The notes: generated by a model not told the origin, from the letters alone. A stretch of DNA of 64,000 nt from Schaalia suimastitidis DSM 15538 (GCF_000429105.1 NZ_AUBF01000012.1:56665-120664); one strand, 5' to 3'; shown: positions 24,983 through 35,983, numbered from the stretch's first letter. A program made the numbers and translations.

Positions 24983-25166
24983 ATAGCGACGCTACCGCGC
25001 ATTGCGGTTTCGAGCGAGGATGACGCGCGAAGCAGCCCTGACGGATAGTCGGAACTTCCTCACGGGAAAATCGGTGCGCGCACAGCCATCGGTGCAATCG
25101 TGGCGACAAGGAATCCAGCATATTGCTTCGGCCTTCACCCGACACGGGAATGGATACCACCCGTCG

Positions 25167-25652
25167 TCATGCAGGTCGGCCAGATGTCGCATTTGATGGC
25201 GGCAAGTCATCCCCGTCAGAACCTTCAACAACACACCAGCGCTCTACGACAGCAGACGACACGCACCACAGCAGCGCCGCCAACACGATGACCAGTCCAT
25301 ATATGCCTGAGCGAAGCAGGAACGTGGCTTCAGCTCGCGTCAGCGCAACCAGCGACAATCCAAGGAAAAAGCCCCCACACAGTGGTGCCACAAAGGTGCC
25401 TGCACGTGCAAAAGCAGCTGTGCGGGCAGCTCCAATAGGTGACATCCAGGTCATTCGACGTTTGCGGAGGCGACGAACGTGGCGTCCACAGTAGATCACC
25501 ACCACCGACAGAGCGATAAACAACAGCGCCAAGTAGGGCGTTGGTTGCAGCGGGGTACCACCGAAAACAATGATGGCACCTGTGAGACCTGCCGCGACGA
25601 TTGCTGAAAGTCCAGCGATCGCCAGCAGTACCCACGGTGAAAGGGGTTTCAC
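25167..25652 (-). CDS. DUF3180 membrane protein
   Basis: A 161-residue protein with four membrane segments, matching the DUF3180 family that follows folK in actinobacteria. The conserved RRMTWMSPIGAARTAAFARA stretch lies between TM2 and TM3. The GTG start overlaps the stop of the folB-folK fusion (GTGA), so the two are translationally coupled. Function unknown; its constant position suggests a link to the folate operon or only conserved synteny. Confidence 0.92.
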   Translation of the reverse strand: MKPLSPWVLLAIAGLSAIVAAGLTGAIIVFGGTPLQPTPYLALLFIALSVVVIYCGRHVRRLRKRRMTWMSPIGAARTAAFARAGTFVAPLCGGFFLGLSLVALTRAEATFLLRSGIYGLVIVLAALLWCVSSAVVERWCVVEGSDGDDLPPSNATSGRPA

Positions 25653-28180
25653 TGCCGTGCCTCAGGTCCTTTAGTGATAGGGATTTGTCCGGTCACACTT
25701 GGACGCACAGTAACTGAGCGCCGTAACCGTGGCCGTGCGCTCTGCGTGTCGAGGGGTCCGCGAGCAATATCCTCAGGCAGGTCGGGCCGCAAAACGCGCG
25801 CTGCGACCGTGTCATCCGGTGTTGCGATCACATCATGAGTGTCAGCAACATCATGAGACGCGATGGCACCATTGGGTGCTTCATCGACAATACGGACCTC
25901 TCGCCCGCCAAAATCCCATGACGGCAGGGCTGGCATTTGCGCAACTTCCTCAGAGCTTACTGCGCGCTGAACGGCACTGCTTTGTGCCATCCATTTGGGA
26001 AGTCTATCCAGTACTTCAGGCACCGTGGGTCTCTTCGGTGCACTGGCTGCTGTCGACACCGGGCTTTGCCGCCCAGTTTCGCCATGTGTTTCACGCAGTT
26101 CACGCTTGAGGTTCGGACGTAACGGAGTTGTGGAACGTGGTGCGGACGTTGCTGATGCCCGTGACGTCACTGAAGTCTGCTGCACAGGCACAGACGTTCG
26201 CATTGACGGTGCCTGCTGCACGGGTGCTGCTGGGCGCTGAGTTGCTGTTCGCTGTCCCAATGCAGATGATCGCGTTGGCGGCATTTGACGTGCCGATGTC
26301 GAATCCTGAGCGGACGATGTGCCACCTGACGCTACCTGCATCGAAGGCCTTGCGGGCGCGGGTGCCGACTGCGATACGCGCTGCCGTTGGGGGGCGGGTG
26401 TCCCCTGCGGGGTGCGCGCCAACGAGGGCGCAGGCGATGCAGAAGGAGCCTCCCGTGGTGGGCGCTGCATAGTTACAGGTGACACTTGCGGTGGCACAGG
26501 AACGCGCTTCGGAGCTTCCGTCGCACTCGTCTTCTTCTGCGGTTCAGGTACGCGCTTTGGGGTATCTGCCGCACTCATCAACGGTGCACGCATGGTTTTT
26601 GATGCAGTTGGGGGCGTTTTTGGCGCCGCGGGTGCAAGTCGCGCAGATCGAGCAATTGACGAGGCGCCGCTCGCGCTACTCAGTGTCGCAGCGGTTGGGG
26701 CACTAGCAGCACCGCCTCGGATAGCATGTGGCGGAGGCGTCGCCGCAGCGTCACGACTGTCGGTCCCCCTGGGTGTCGTAGGCGCCACTGAGCGTCCGAG
26801 CGGTTGAATTGGCGGGACGCGCAGACGAGAAGGGGTGGCTGATCCCGCGGTCGAAGCCTTCGAAGGTCCGGTTCGTCGCTGTGCACTATCCGCATCGCGC
26901 AGATCCATTGGTTTCGACCAGCGGTTCCACAATTCGCGCCACACAATGTCGTCCCGGTCGTCCCCAGGGGCGAGTCCCACCTTTGATGCTTCAGGCACCA
27001 GATCCAGGCGACTGGGAACCGAGGTGTGAGGCAGTTTCAGGCGAACATCGTCAATCATTGGGACTGCAAGGGAACGAGGCGTCTCAGGTTCTTCTTCATC
27101 ACCGTCATGAGTCGCCACGTTGTTTTCGAGTACGTAGCGGTCGGATTCTTCCTGTACGGATGCAGCGTCGTCCAACCAGTCTTCTACCGCATCACGGATA
27201 CCGTCCCGATCGGCTGCTTTTTCCAGCAGCATGTCAACACGGCCACGGCCTGGAATCTCTGCGTCAGGGTCAAGTAGAAGCCACGGTGCCAACACGAATG
27301 CCCGCTGGTGGGCTCGGGGGTGCGGCAGTGTAAGATGCGGATCCCACGTGCGCAGACGGTCGAAAGTAATGAGGTCAATGTCAATGGTGCGTGGCCCCCA
27401 TTTCGTGCGCCGAATCCGCCCGAAACGATCCTCGATGCCGCGAGTAATAGTGAGAAGCTCTTCGGCGCTCACCTGCGTCTCGATGAGCACGACAGCATTC
27501 CAGTAGTCTGCCTGATCCTTGTCTGTTCCAAGGGTGACAGCGCGCGTACGCAATAGTGGTGATACTGCCGTTACGGTGATGTATCGGTGATCGATCAGCG
27601 CCTCAACGACACTGCGAAGTGTTTCGGGCACATTGCCAACATTGCCACCGAGTGCCAGCACAGCGTGGTGTGACGAGGCCGGGCTTGCTGGCGCGGCAAA
27701 ATGCGCGGTGGCGAGCTGTGGCGGCAGCGCAGCGCTACCTACGTGAGCCTTGCCGCTGCGGTCGGTCGTCATATCGTTCGCCTTTCGGTCATGCCGCGGG
27801 AACGCCTGCGGTACACTCCCCCGACGCAGCGTAACCGCCACATCTGAGAAGTCTTCGTCTATTGGCGCATGAGGTTTATGTACGGTCACCTCGACACCCT
27901 TGACACCGTCAAATGTCATGACGGTATCTGCGATCCGTGCCGCCAGGGTCTCAATGAGATGAACGGACGGGCCGCGAATAATCGAGACTACCTCGCGTGC
28001 TACATCAGCATAAGAGATCGTATGCTCGATCGCATCTGTGAGCACCGCTTGTGTGGCATCAATCCACAATGACACGTCGACACTAAAAAGCTGTGCCTGC
28101 TGCTGCTCGAAATCAAAGACGCCGTGGACACCGAGCGCACTGAGCCCTGTCAGGGTAATGACGTCAAAGCTGCGCGTCAT
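25649..28180 (-). CDS. folK: Fused dihydroneopterin aldolase-HPPK (FolB-FolK) with long disordered tail
   Basis: An 843-residue protein joining two folate steps. Residues 1-121 are FolB (LTGLSALGVHGVFDFEQ, with Glu/Lys active-site regions and VHKPHAPI), which cleaves dihydroneopterin. Residues about 172-330 are FolK (ALGGNVGN, RFGRIRRTKWGPRTIDIDL, LPHPRAHQRAFVLAPW), which pyrophosphorylates the product. The remaining 500 residues are Pro/Ala/Ser/Thr/Arg-rich, with repeated VPxPPQ and RxTPQGTP-like segments and no visible fold except a short conserved-looking block near residue 720 (VLDRLPKWMAQ). It overlaps folP by four bases. Confidence 0.93.
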   Translation of the reverse strand: MTRSFDVITLTGLSALGVHGVFDFEQQQAQLFSVDVSLWIDATQAVLTDAIEHTISYADVAREVVSIIRGPSVHLIETLAARIADTVMTFDGVKGVEVTVHKPHAPIDEDFSDVAVTLRRGSVPQAFPRHDRKANDMTTDRSGKAHVGSAALPPQLATAHFAAPASPASSHHAVLALGGNVGNVPETLRSVVEALIDHRYITVTAVSPLLRTRAVTLGTDKDQADYWNAVVLIETQVSAEELLTITRGIEDRFGRIRRTKWGPRTIDIDLITFDRLRTWDPHLTLPHPRAHQRAFVLAPWLLLDPDAEIPGRGRVDMLLEKAADRDGIRDAVEDWLDDAASVQEESDRYVLENNVATHDGDEEEPETPRSLAVPMIDDVRLKLPHTSVPSRLDLVPEASKVGLAPGDDRDDIVWRELWNRWSKPMDLRDADSAQRRTGPSKASTAGSATPSRLRVPPIQPLGRSVAPTTPRGTDSRDAAATPPPHAIRGGAASAPTAATLSSASGASSIARSARLAPAAPKTPPTASKTMRAPLMSAADTPKRVPEPQKKTSATEAPKRVPVPPQVSPVTMQRPPREAPSASPAPSLARTPQGTPAPQRQRVSQSAPAPARPSMQVASGGTSSAQDSTSARQMPPTRSSALGQRTATQRPAAPVQQAPSMRTSVPVQQTSVTSRASATSAPRSTTPLRPNLKRELRETHGETGRQSPVSTAASAPKRPTVPEVLDRLPKWMAQSSAVQRAVSSEEVAQMPALPSWDFGGREVRIVDEAPNGAIASHDVADTHDVIATPDDTVAARVLRPDLPEDIARGPLDTQSARPRLRRSVTVRPSVTGQIPITKGPEARQ

Positions 28181-29019
28181 CGAGGCTGCCTTCCGTATTC
28201 TTCATTCACGCTCGCACGCACAACGCGCGCATGTGGGCCGACATCGTGAACCCTCACAGCCCACACCCGCGAGGCAAGCTGTTCAGTGATTTTCAGCGTT
28301 GCAGCATCCCGATCAGTGTTTGCAGCAGTTGCGAGGAAACGTTTCCGGGAGGCTCCAATAAGTACAGGGTAACCTAGATTTGCCAGTCGGTCACACCCCG
28401 CGATTATTTCCCAGCATTGCTCTGATGTCAGAGAAAAACCCAAACCCGGGTCAACAATAATCCGCTCAGGCGCCACACCCGCTTCAAGGGCAGCACTGAC
28501 CTGCTCGTCCAAACGGGCACAAACCGTACCCACCACATCAGAACCATGGTCGAAGGTTTCTTCCGGTGTACCCGGCAGCGCATGGTACCGCTGGATAATG
28601 TATGCACATCCACTTGAGGCAACCACGTGGTTCATTGCACCATCACGTCGGCCACCGGACACGTCGTTAATAATGGCGGCCCCAGCATCCGCGGCCCGCT
28701 TCGCCGTTTCGGCGTGCATCGTATCCACGGACACAACGATGCCTTCATCCGCGAGGCGCGCCACCGCCTCGTCAATACGGTTCCATTCCTGATCTGCACT
28801 GAGGCGAGTCGAATGAGGGCGTGTCGATTCGCCGCCGATATCAACGATATCTGCCCCCGCTTCCCGCATCTGCCACGCGTGGTCGAGTGCGCGGCTGGGT
28901 TCCATCCAGGCACCCCCGTCCGAGAAGGAATCGGGCGTCATATTGAGTACGCCCATGACCAACGTGCGCCCTTGAGGCAAAGTCAGGCCGTGAGGCAAGC
29001 TCACGACACTGGACCTCAC
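28177..29019 (-). CDS. folP: Dihydropteroate synthase FolP
   Basis: A 280-residue enzyme joining 6-hydroxymethyl-dihydropterin pyrophosphate with p-aminobenzoate; the sulfonamide target. Signatures: [37 protein letters not shown] and the C-terminal [10 protein letters not shown]. The loop after NDVSGG reads [16 protein letters not shown]. The GTG start overlaps the folE stop (GTGA). It is part of the folE-folP-folB/K operon. Confidence 0.97.
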   Translation of the reverse strand: MRSSVVSLPHGLTLPQGRTLVMGVLNMTPDSFSDGGAWMEPSRALDHAWQMREAGADIVDIGGESTRPHSTRLSADQEWNRIDEAVARLADEGIVVSVDTMHAETAKRAADAGAAIINDVSGGRRDGAMNHVVASSGCAYIIQRYHALPGTPEETFDHGSDVVGTVCARLDEQVSAALEAGVAPERIIVDPGLGFSLTSEQCWEIIAGCDRLANLGYPVLIGASRKRFLATAANTDRDAATLKITEQLASRVWAVRVHDVGPHARVVRASVNEEYGRQPR

Positions 29020-29585
29020 CGGCGACCCCCCAAAACCAGTGACATCATTTCGGCACGAGTGGCCGCATCAGTCATAATGCCACGCAATGCTGACGTCACA
29101 GTGGACGAACCTGGCTTATTGATACCCCTCATGGACATACACATATGCTCGGCTTCAACAACGACAATGACACCTTGGGGTCGCAGCACCTCGTGTAAGG
29201 CATCCGCGATCTGTGCGGTCAGACGTTCCTGTACCTGCGGTCGTCGCGCGTAACCTTCAACAACCCGCGCAAGCTTAGATAAGCCAGTAACTCGGCCACC
29301 TCGGGGGATATACCCCACGTGCGCATTGCCATGGAAGGGCAGCAGGTGATGTTCGCATACGGAGTGAAAACCGATATCGCGAACAAGGACCAATTCATCG
29401 GTGCCAGCCTCGAAAACTGTCTTCAAATGTTCCCGAGGGTCTTGCCCCATCCCGCTGAGCAGTTCTTTCCAGGCACGCCCCATACGCATCGGCGTATCAC
29501 GCAGACCATCACGGTCAGGATCCTCACCGATAGCGACGAGGAGCTGACGCATCGCTTCAACGACCGCTGCTTCGTCGTAGCTCAT
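29016..29585 (-). CDS. folE: GTP cyclohydrolase I FolE
   Basis: A 189-residue homodecameric zinc enzyme that converts GTP to dihydroneopterin triphosphate, the first step to folate. Zinc and active-site motifs: [47 protein letters not shown] and the late cysteine [15 protein letters not shown] overlaps the ftsH stop (ATGA). Full length and all zinc ligands are present. Confidence 0.98.
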   Translation of the reverse strand: MSYDEAAVVEAMRQLLVAIGEDPDRDGLRDTPMRMGRAWKELLSGMGQDPREHLKTVFEAGTDELVLVRDIGFHSVCEHHLLPFHGNAHVGYIPRGGRVTGLSKLARVVEGYARRPQVQERLTAQIADALHEVLRPQGVIVVVEAEHMCMSMRGINKPGSSTVTSALRGIMTDAATRAEMMSLVLGGRR

Positions 29586-31714
29586 GCCTTACCCTCAGCG
29601 GGTGTATCGGGCTGCTCCAGTGATGCGGAAGGTTCCACGGTTGGGGCGGTGGCATCGGCAGTGTCAGCGGTGGGGACAGCACTGCTGGAAGGCCCAGCAT
29701 CGACAGTAGCATCAGCTGCGGACACAGTGCCATCTTCGAACCGGGCGTCGAGGCGTTCCGCTGACGCCTCAAGACCGCGTGGGTTACCGAAAACAGCGCC
29801 TTCAACTGCGGCATCAGCCAGGTAGTTCCACACCGGCCGATCGGGTTGCTTGCGGACATTGGCAAATATTTCAGCCAAAGCCGCCTCATCCAATGTTTCT
29901 TCTTCTAAGAGACGCACCGACAACGTGTCCAAAATATCGCGGTTACGGGTAAGGATCTCCCAGGCTTCCCGAGTGGCATTATCCAAAAGGGCACGCACCT
30001 CGTTGTCAATGACGGCCGCAACCGCATCAGAGCACGACTTGGCGCCGCCTCGTCCCATTTCGCGACCAAGGAACGGATCAGCGTCGTCCGACCCGAGTTT
30101 GACATTGCCAATCTGCGACGACATGCCATAGTCGGTCACCATCGCACGCGCGGTTTCAGTGGCTTTCTGGATGTCATTGGACGCCCCGGTCGACGGGTCA
30201 CGGAAAACGATTTCCTCAGCGACACGCCCACCCATCGCATAAACGAGGTTGTCAAGCAATTGATTACGTGTCTTGGAATAGCGGTCTTCGACAGGCATCA
30301 CCATGGTGTAACCAAGCGCCCGACCACGAGGCAGAATCGTGACCTTTGTGACGGGATCTGAGTAATTTAATGCTGCCGCGCACAGAGCATGTCCTGCCTC
30401 ATGGTAGGCCGTGACTGCCTTATCGTGGTCGTTCATGACACGGGTCCGTTTCTGCGGACCAGCAATCACACGGTCAATGGCTTCGTCAATGGCACGGTTG
30501 TCAATCAAGTCGGCATTCGAACGAGCAGTCAACAGCGCCGCTTCATTGAGAACATTCGCCAAATCGGCGCCCGTGAAACCAGGGGTTCGCTTGGCAACCT
30601 GACGTAGATCCACCTCGGGTGTCATCGGCTTGCCAGTTGCGTGGACACGCAAAATTGCTTCGCGGCCCTTCAGGTCTGGAGCCTCGACAGCGATTTGACG
30701 GTCAAAACGTCCCGGCCGCAGCAAAGCTGGGTCGAGCACGTCAGGCCGGTTTGTCGCCGCAATGAGGATGACATTGGCGCGGTCGTCGAAGCCATCCAAT
30801 TCCACAAGCAGCTGATTGAGTGTTTGTTCACGTTCATCGTTGCCGCCGCCAATACCGGAGCCACGGTGACGACCAACGGCATCAATCTCGTCGATAAAGA
30901 CAATCGCAGGCGCAGCCTTCTTCGCTTCACCGAAAAGGTCCCGCACGCGCGAAGCACCGACACCAACATACAGCTCCAAGAACTCTGAACCTGAGATTGA
31001 GTAGAAGGGCACACGTGCCTCACCCGCAACAGCCTTCGCCAGCAGTGTCTTGCCAGTTCCGGGCGGCCCATAGAGCAGTACACCACGTGGAATCTTGGCG
31101 CCTACCTTACGGAACTTCTCAGGTGCCGACAGAAATTCGCGTATTTCTTCGAGTTCTTCAACGGCCTCGTCTTCACCGGCCACGTCGTCGAAGGTAATAT
31201 CTGGGCGTTCCTGGTTGACTTGCCGCGCTTTAGATTGGCCGAATGCGCCCAGCATACGTCCGCCCGCCATGCGGCCCATGATCCACCAAAATGCGGCAAG
31301 CAGAATAAGCAGAGGCACCACAGTCTGGATAACAGCCATGAAAGCATTGGTATGCGGGTACATGGCGTTCCACCCGCGCGCCGGAGCCTTTTCTGCCACC
31401 GTCGCCAGGATCTCCTCAGCTTGGACACGTGCATAACTGAAAGCGACATTGCGCCCGATATTGCGCGTCGAATCCCCAATGCCCGTGGACTTATGGGTCC
31501 AGTCTTCTGCAAGGCGCAGCGTCACCTGCTGGGTGCCTTCATTGACCACGACACGTTCCACTGAGGCTTGTTTGAGTATTTCAAGGCCTTCAGAGGTGTC
31601 GACGATCTTCGGCTGGAAGGCTTGCCACAGCAACCAGCCGCCAAGGAGCAGTGCCGTCATAGGGATGGCTACCCACGCCCAGTTAATCCGTTTCTTTTTG
31701 GCTTGTTCTGCCAC
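29582..31714 (-). CDS. ftsH: ATP-dependent zinc metalloprotease FtsH
   Basis: A 710-residue membrane AAA protease that degrades misfolded and regulatory membrane proteins. TM1 lies at about residues 12-32 and TM2 at 126-146, with an external loop between. Walker A GPPGTGKT is at 216-223, Walker [11 protein letters not shown] follows, then the SRH and the zinc site HEAGH near residue 440. A Glu/Asp/Ala-rich tail of about 80 residues ends the protein and looks disordered. In actinobacteria ftsH normally heads or lies inside the folate operon, as here. Confidence 0.98.
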   Translation of the reverse strand: MAEQAKKKRINWAWVAIPMTALLLGGWLLWQAFQPKIVDTSEGLEILKQASVERVVVNEGTQQVTLRLAEDWTHKSTGIGDSTRNIGRNVAFSYARVQAEEILATVAEKAPARGWNAMYPHTNAFMAVIQTVVPLLILLAAFWWIMGRMAGGRMLGAFGQSKARQVNQERPDITFDDVAGEDEAVEELEEIREFLSAPEKFRKVGAKIPRGVLLYGPPGTGKTLLAKAVAGEARVPFYSISGSEFLELYVGVGASRVRDLFGEAKKAAPAIVFIDEIDAVGRHRGSGIGGGNDEREQTLNQLLVELDGFDDRANVILIAATNRPDVLDPALLRPGRFDRQIAVEAPDLKGREAILRVHATGKPMTPEVDLRQVAKRTPGFTGADLANVLNEAALLTARSNADLIDNRAIDEAIDRVIAGPQKRTRVMNDHDKAVTAYHEAGHALCAAALNYSDPVTKVTILPRGRALGYTMVMPVEDRYSKTRNQLLDNLVYAMGGRVAEEIVFRDPSTGASNDIQKATETARAMVTDYGMSSQIGNVKLGSDDADPFLGREMGRGGAKSCSDAVAAVIDNEVRALLDNATREAWEILTRNRDILDTLSVRLLEEETLDEAALAEIFANVRKQPDRPVWNYLADAAVEGAVFGNPRGLEASAERLDARFEDGTVSAADATVDAGPSSSAVPTADTADATAPTVEPSASLEQPDTPAEGKA

Positions 31715-31758
31715 GCCAGTCCTTCGATTCTTCCGTGTTCCTGTCGTATTGCCGGTGG

Positions 31759-32313
31759 CTAGCCGCCGTACACATGCGGCGCAAGTGTGCCAATGAAGGG
31801 CAGGTGGCGGTAGTTTTCTGCATAGTCCAGGCCGTATCCGACAACGAATTCGTTCGGGATTTCAAAGCCAACGTAGGCCACATCCACGTCCACTTTTGCT
31901 GCATCAGGTTTGCGAAGCATTGTCGCGATCCTTACCGAGGCGGCGCCGCGGCCTTCGAGGTTCTTCTTCAGCCAGGCCAGGGTCAGCCCGGAGTCGATAA
32001 TGTCTTCCACAATGAGGACGTGTTTGTCGTGAACATCGGTGTCGAGGTCTTTGAGGATGCGCACCACACCGGAGGATTTTGTTCCCGACCCGTATGACGA
32101 TACTGCCATCCAATCCATATTCAGCGGTGTGTGGATTTTGCGGGAAAGGTCCGCCATGACCATGACGGCGCCACGAAGTACGCCGACGAGAAGGATCTCG
32201 CGTCCTGCATAGTCGCGGTCAATTTCGGCCGCCATTTCGGTGAGCCGTCGATCAAGCTCCGCTTCGTCAACCAGGATGCTTTTGAGGTCCTGTCCCATAT
32301 CGGTTGCGTCCAC
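31759..32313 (-). CDS. hpt: Hypoxanthine phosphoribosyltransferase
   Basis: A 184-residue purine-salvage enzyme that forms IMP/GMP from hypoxanthine/guanine and PRPP. The PRPP loop is [14 protein letters not shown], and the segments [16 protein letters not shown] and [13 protein letters not shown] match the family. The reading frame is open to 32451, but GTG 32313 is preceded by AAAGGGG at six bases and gives normal length; ATG 32298 is the next choice. It lies between tilS and ftsH, the standard order. Confidence 0.95.
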   Translation of the reverse strand: MDATDMGQDLKSILVDEAELDRRLTEMAAEIDRDYAGREILLVGVLRGAVMVMADLSRKIHTPLNMDWMAVSSYGSGTKSSGVVRILKDLDTDVHDKHVLIVEDIIDSGLTLAWLKKNLEGRGAASVRIATMLRKPDAAKVDVDVAYVGFEIPNEFVVGYGLDYAENYRHLPFIGTLAPHVYGG

Positions 32314-32389
32314 TGTGTCCCCTTTGTTCTCGGTTGTCCCATACGCGACGATTGGCGTTGAAGATGCAACCGTTCTAGATTGCCACACC

Positions 32390-33496
32390 TTACCCATTGC
32401 CCGCACTGTGGGCCTGGCCTGCGGGCAGTGAAAATACACAAATGTGGGCATCTTTACCTTTACCGAGGCGTTGTACGCTCACACCGGGCACATTCACCGG
32501 CCCTTGGCCGTGCCATTTGGTGACCAGTTCGAGGACTTTTTCTACGTGCGTGGACCCAAGGTCCCCACCGCGCGCCCCATGGGTCAGCAAATGATGACGC
32601 AGGACGCGGCGCAGTACCGCCACCGGCAGTTCCATGATCTCGCTCACAATTAGCCGTTCTGGCTGCCCCTCCACGCCAGCGGCCCGATACGCCGTATCAG
32701 CCCACTGGGCGAGCGCCGCCTCGTCATCTGCCGCAAGAAGCGCTGTACGAGCAAGGGAAGGCACCACGTCAACGCCGAGTGCCTGAGACAGGGTTGGTAG
32801 CGCATAGTCACGTACCGCCGCTCGACGCAAAGGGGAGCCATCAGCACTACGCCACGGTCCCTGTGCCGCATTGGTCACATCGTCCACCCATGGCACCTTC
32901 GCCTCTGCAAGGGCGGCACGCAGCAGGGATCGACGCAGATTCAAAACAGGGCGCACCCACATTACCTGGCCTTCAGCGCGAAGGGGAGCCATCGCTTTGA
33001 GGGATGAGACACCAGAGCCACGCGCGAGACGAAGAAGCACAGTTTCTGCCTGGTCATCCATCGTATGTCCGACGAGGATTGGCGCGAAGTCGCCACCGTA
33101 TTGACCAAGCAGCCTCACCGCCTCGTCCATCAGCGCTTCCCGCCGCCCCTGCCGCGCGCTGCCCTCAGGACCACCCGTCGGCGGCATTTGGATACGACGT
33201 GTAGCTGCCTGCGCACCCAAATCGGTGGCAAGGCGAGCAACCCACTGGGCTTCCTCGCTCGATTCGCTGCGCACCCCGTGATCCACAGTGAGACTGTGAA
33301 CCGCAAGGCCATGACGCTGGGCAACGTCAATCGTTGCCACAGCCATCGCCATTGAGTCTGCCCCGCCTGACAATGCCAACAAGACGAAACGGGCACCCTG
33401 GTCTTTGAGGCGCCCAATCGAGTCGCGCACACTAAGACTCAGTGTCCGCACTGCGCCGCGCGGTGTGGCCCCAACGATTGCCGAGGCGTGCGGCAC
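32390..33496 (-). CDS. tilS: tRNA-Ile lysidine synthetase TilS
   Basis: A 368-residue PP-loop ATPase that changes C34 of tRNA-Ile(CAU) to lysidine, an essential decoding step. The N-type PP-loop reads LLALSGGADSMAMA; HTMDDQAET and the linker follow. I prefer the GTG at 33496, with AGGTGA about seven bases upstream; the longer frame to 33580 would overlap the preceding gene. The C-terminal substrate-binding domain found in E. coli is short, as in other actinobacteria. Confidence 0.95.
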   Translation of the reverse strand: MPHASAIVGATPRGAVRTLSLSVRDSIGRLKDQGARFVLLALSGGADSMAMAVATIDVAQRHGLAVHSLTVDHGVRSESSEEAQWVARLATDLGAQAATRRIQMPPTGGPEGSARQGRREALMDEAVRLLGQYGGDFAPILVGHTMDDQAETVLLRLARGSGVSSLKAMAPLRAEGQVMWVRPVLNLRRSLLRAALAEAKVPWVDDVTNAAQGPWRSADGSPLRRAAVRDYALPTLSQALGVDVVPSLARTALLAADDEAALAQWADTAYRAAGVEGQPERLIVSEIMELPVAVLRRVLRHHLLTHGARGGDLGSTHVEKVLELVTKWHGQGPVNVPGVSVQRLGKGKDAHICVFSLPAGQAHSAGNG

Positions 33497-33503
33497 CAAC
33501 GGG

Positions 33504-34361
33504 TCACCTGCCGACACGGCGCACCCAACGTTGGGGGTCAGCGTATTCCTCAAGGGATGGCAATGTGCGCGGGCTATCAAGAAGCTCAGTCACCATGCCC
33601 TGGTCCACCACGGTTTGCGCGAAATGCTGGCATTGTCTGCCCGCGACCACCATATTGACCGCACCTCCCGTGAGGGCATTCAGCACTGTGGCGTACGCGG
33701 ATTCAACCACGTCACCATCATGGCTTCGAATCCACCCAAGGGAGGGCATATCAACCGTAGTCAACGCCTGCATTTCTGCGCGCGCAAGACAGTTTGACAA
33801 CAGGGTAAATCGGGCGAGCTCTTCCCCCGTATGTGGCAGTCCCAGCAGGAGGGCAATGAGGTGATCCTCAAGGAATGGAGCATGGACATGGTGTGCGGCA
33901 TTCAGTGAGGTACGTAGCGTCACCCACCGAGACCAATCGGTCTGGTCCAATTCATATCGACGCGCCTCAGACCAAATATTGGGGGCAACAAAGATGCGTA
34001 CACCTCGACTGAGATCCCACATTCCTTTGAGTTGGAAGGCGGCAATCCGCCCAATCCGCGCAGCGTCCACCAATGCCAGGGTGCGCAATTGGAGCCCTTG
34101 CCTCTGTGCGACGCCATTCATCAGTGCAGCGCACACACGCAATGTATTGCGTCGTTCAAGGATCTCCACTGGACTATCCGCCACCGCATGCGCAGCCTCA
34201 GGAAGCGGGGAAAATTCGCCGAGGCGCCGGTTAGTCCACTTCAGGGCACGACGTAAACGCTCCACTGTGGCACCTGCATGAACCGGGGATGTGGCAGGGC
34301 CAGATGGGGTCACCAGCGCCGCCCATGCAGCCATTCGTAACACAGCGTGAGGGTCAGTCAT
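33504..34361 (-). CDS. DUF2342/zincin-like protein lacking HExxH
   Basis: A 285-residue member of the actinobacterial zinc-dependent metalloprotease-like family (DUF2342) that always lies before tilS. In the usual members the active site reads W-V-x-LHExxH, followed by PWLRDHL. Here the matching segment is RWVTLRTSLNAAHHVHAPFLEDHL, so both histidines and the glutamate of HExxH are lost. The protein is also shorter than many relatives. It is therefore probably not a protease. TAGACT is exactly six bases before the ATG and no Shine-Dalgarno is seen. Confidence 0.8.
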   Translation of the reverse strand: MTDPHAVLRMAAWAALVTPSGPATSPVHAGATVERLRRALKWTNRRLGEFSPLPEAAHAVADSPVEILERRNTLRVCAALMNGVAQRQGLQLRTLALVDAARIGRIAAFQLKGMWDLSRGVRIFVAPNIWSEARRYELDQTDWSRWVTLRTSLNAAHHVHAPFLEDHLIALLLGLPHTGEELARFTLLSNCLARAEMQALTTVDMPSLGWIRSHDGDVVESAYATVLNALTGGAVNMVVAGRQCQHFAQTVVDQGMVTELLDSPRTLPSLEEYADPQRWVRRVGR

Positions 34362-34567
34362 ACGCCCAGTCTAGTGCGCCTTCTCCTTGTATGCGTGCGC
34401 CAGAGCATGCCCGGTGACGCGTCATCTTGTGTCCGCTGATAGGCCACCGAAGTAGTCGGCGTCAAAGCAGGTAGCGTCAGGAGTTATCACAGCCGTTGGC
34501 GTCGCGCGTTGCCTTAAGGTGAGCGCAACTGCACTCCGCCTGCGATCACGCCCACGTCATATTTCGA

Positions 34568-35983
34568 CTACGGCAAGGCAGCCAGGGCACTGACGAAGGC
34601 GTCAATATGGCGTCTGGTGGCCCACCCAGAGTTGTTAATGACATTGTCATTACCGACCGCATATACGAGCACCCGGCCCGATGACGTGGAAACAACGCCT
34701 GTAAGTGTTGACGTCAAACCCAAGGCGCCTGTTTTCGCTTGAACATTGCCCGCCGTTGCTGCTGCAGTCATACGGTCGTGGAGCGTACCTTCCCCGCCAG
34801 CCCACGGCAAAGAACGTACCAGTTCAGCGGTGGCTGCCTTGCCATCGCTAAGGGCTGTGACAAGTGTTGACACCAACGTATTGCCCGATATCCGGTTGTT
34901 TTCGGACAATCCAGAACAGTCATCAAGGACAAGCCCTGCTGTAGGAATACCCGCATCTTTTAGCGTGTTGGCCACAAGTTCGGTGGCACCTCGGTATGAC
35001 ACCTCGCGACCAGCAGCTTTGGCGGCAAGCTGACAATACTGGTCAGCCATCGTGTTGTCAGAATGACGCAGCATGTATCGAAGCTGTTGTGCAACAGTGG
35101 CGGATTGGATGCGCCCGATCTCTTTGGCGGTGGGTGGAACTGCGCTGGCCTCGGCAATATCGACGCTGATACCCGCCGCCCGTAAATGTTCAGCGAAACG
35201 CTCGGACACGACCCCGACAGGGTCGTTGTAGTAGGCGGTGATTTCTCCGTTGATCTTGCCTGAGTCAAAGGCATAGGCTGCGACACGGCCCTCATAGTGG
35301 GCATTACCTTGGTGCATCCACGCACTGACATATGCGGGACCTGCACTCAGCGGCTGCGCGGGGTGCAGGGTGACGGAGGTACGTCCTTCACTGTTGAGTG
35401 TGTGGACGACTTGGGTGGCGAGGTCGGCCAGGCCTGCGTGGCCTGCGGTTGCCGAGGCGTCGCCGTGCTCTGCGCCAAGGAGCAGGTCGCCTTCGCCCCA
35501 CAGGTACAGGGCACCGTCCTGCGCCGCAACCCCCGTGGACAGGCGCGATGCGGGATCAAGGTGGCTAAGTGCAGTGAAGGCAGCAAGTACTTTGGTGATT
35601 GAAGCGGGCGTGTGAACCTCGTCGCCACCTTCGTTAAGCAGGACTTCACCGCTTTCAAGATCGGTGACCAGCGCCCACGAGGTCCAATGGTCTGGGGTTT
35701 CGCCCGTCGTTGTGCCATCCAAACCAGCGGCAGCCGCAGCTGCGAGGCGCTGCCATGCGTCTTGAAGATCGGCTGAAGTGAGCGGATTTCCAGCTGAGGC
35801 AACCATTTGTGAACCTGCGCTCAATTCTGCCCGCGGCAGTTCGGCAGCAGGTGTGGGACTTGCGACCTTGGTTAAGGTTAACACTCCTGGCACGCGATCG
35901 AAGATATTTGCCACAACGTAGGTAGATGTCAGCAATGCCAGTGTTGTTGCCCCTACAATCGCAACAACAGTTCCACGTTTCAT
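34568..35983 (-). CDS. dacB: D-alanyl-D-alanine carboxypeptidase/endopeptidase DacB (PBP4 type)
   Basis: A 471-residue class C penicillin-binding protein that trims peptidoglycan peptides. An N-terminal signal anchor (about residues 7-27) precedes the transpeptidase-like fold: SxxK as PASITKVLAAF, SxN as RHSDNTMADQY, and KTG as QAKTGALGLTSTL. An inserted domain lies between SxxK and SxN, typical for PBP4/DacB. AGGGGG precedes the ATG. It is followed downstream by the DUF2342-tilS run. Confidence 0.95.
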   Translation of the reverse strand: MKRGTVVAIVGATTLALLTSTYVVANIFDRVPGVLTLTKVASPTPAAELPRAELSAGSQMVASAGNPLTSADLQDAWQRLAAAAAAGLDGTTTGETPDHWTSWALVTDLESGEVLLNEGGDEVHTPASITKVLAAFTALSHLDPASRLSTGVAAQDGALYLWGEGDLLLGAEHGDASATAGHAGLADLATQVVHTLNSEGRTSVTLHPAQPLSAGPAYVSAWMHQGNAHYEGRVAAYAFDSGKINGEITAYYNDPVGVVSERFAEHLRAAGISVDIAEASAVPPTAKEIGRIQSATVAQQLRYMLRHSDNTMADQYCQLAAKAAGREVSYRGATELVANTLKDAGIPTAGLVLDDCSGLSENNRISGNTLVSTLVTALSDGKAATAELVRSLPWAGGEGTLHDRMTAAATAGNVQAKTGALGLTSTLTGVVSTSSGRVLVYAVGNDNVINNSGWATRRHIDAFVSALAALP

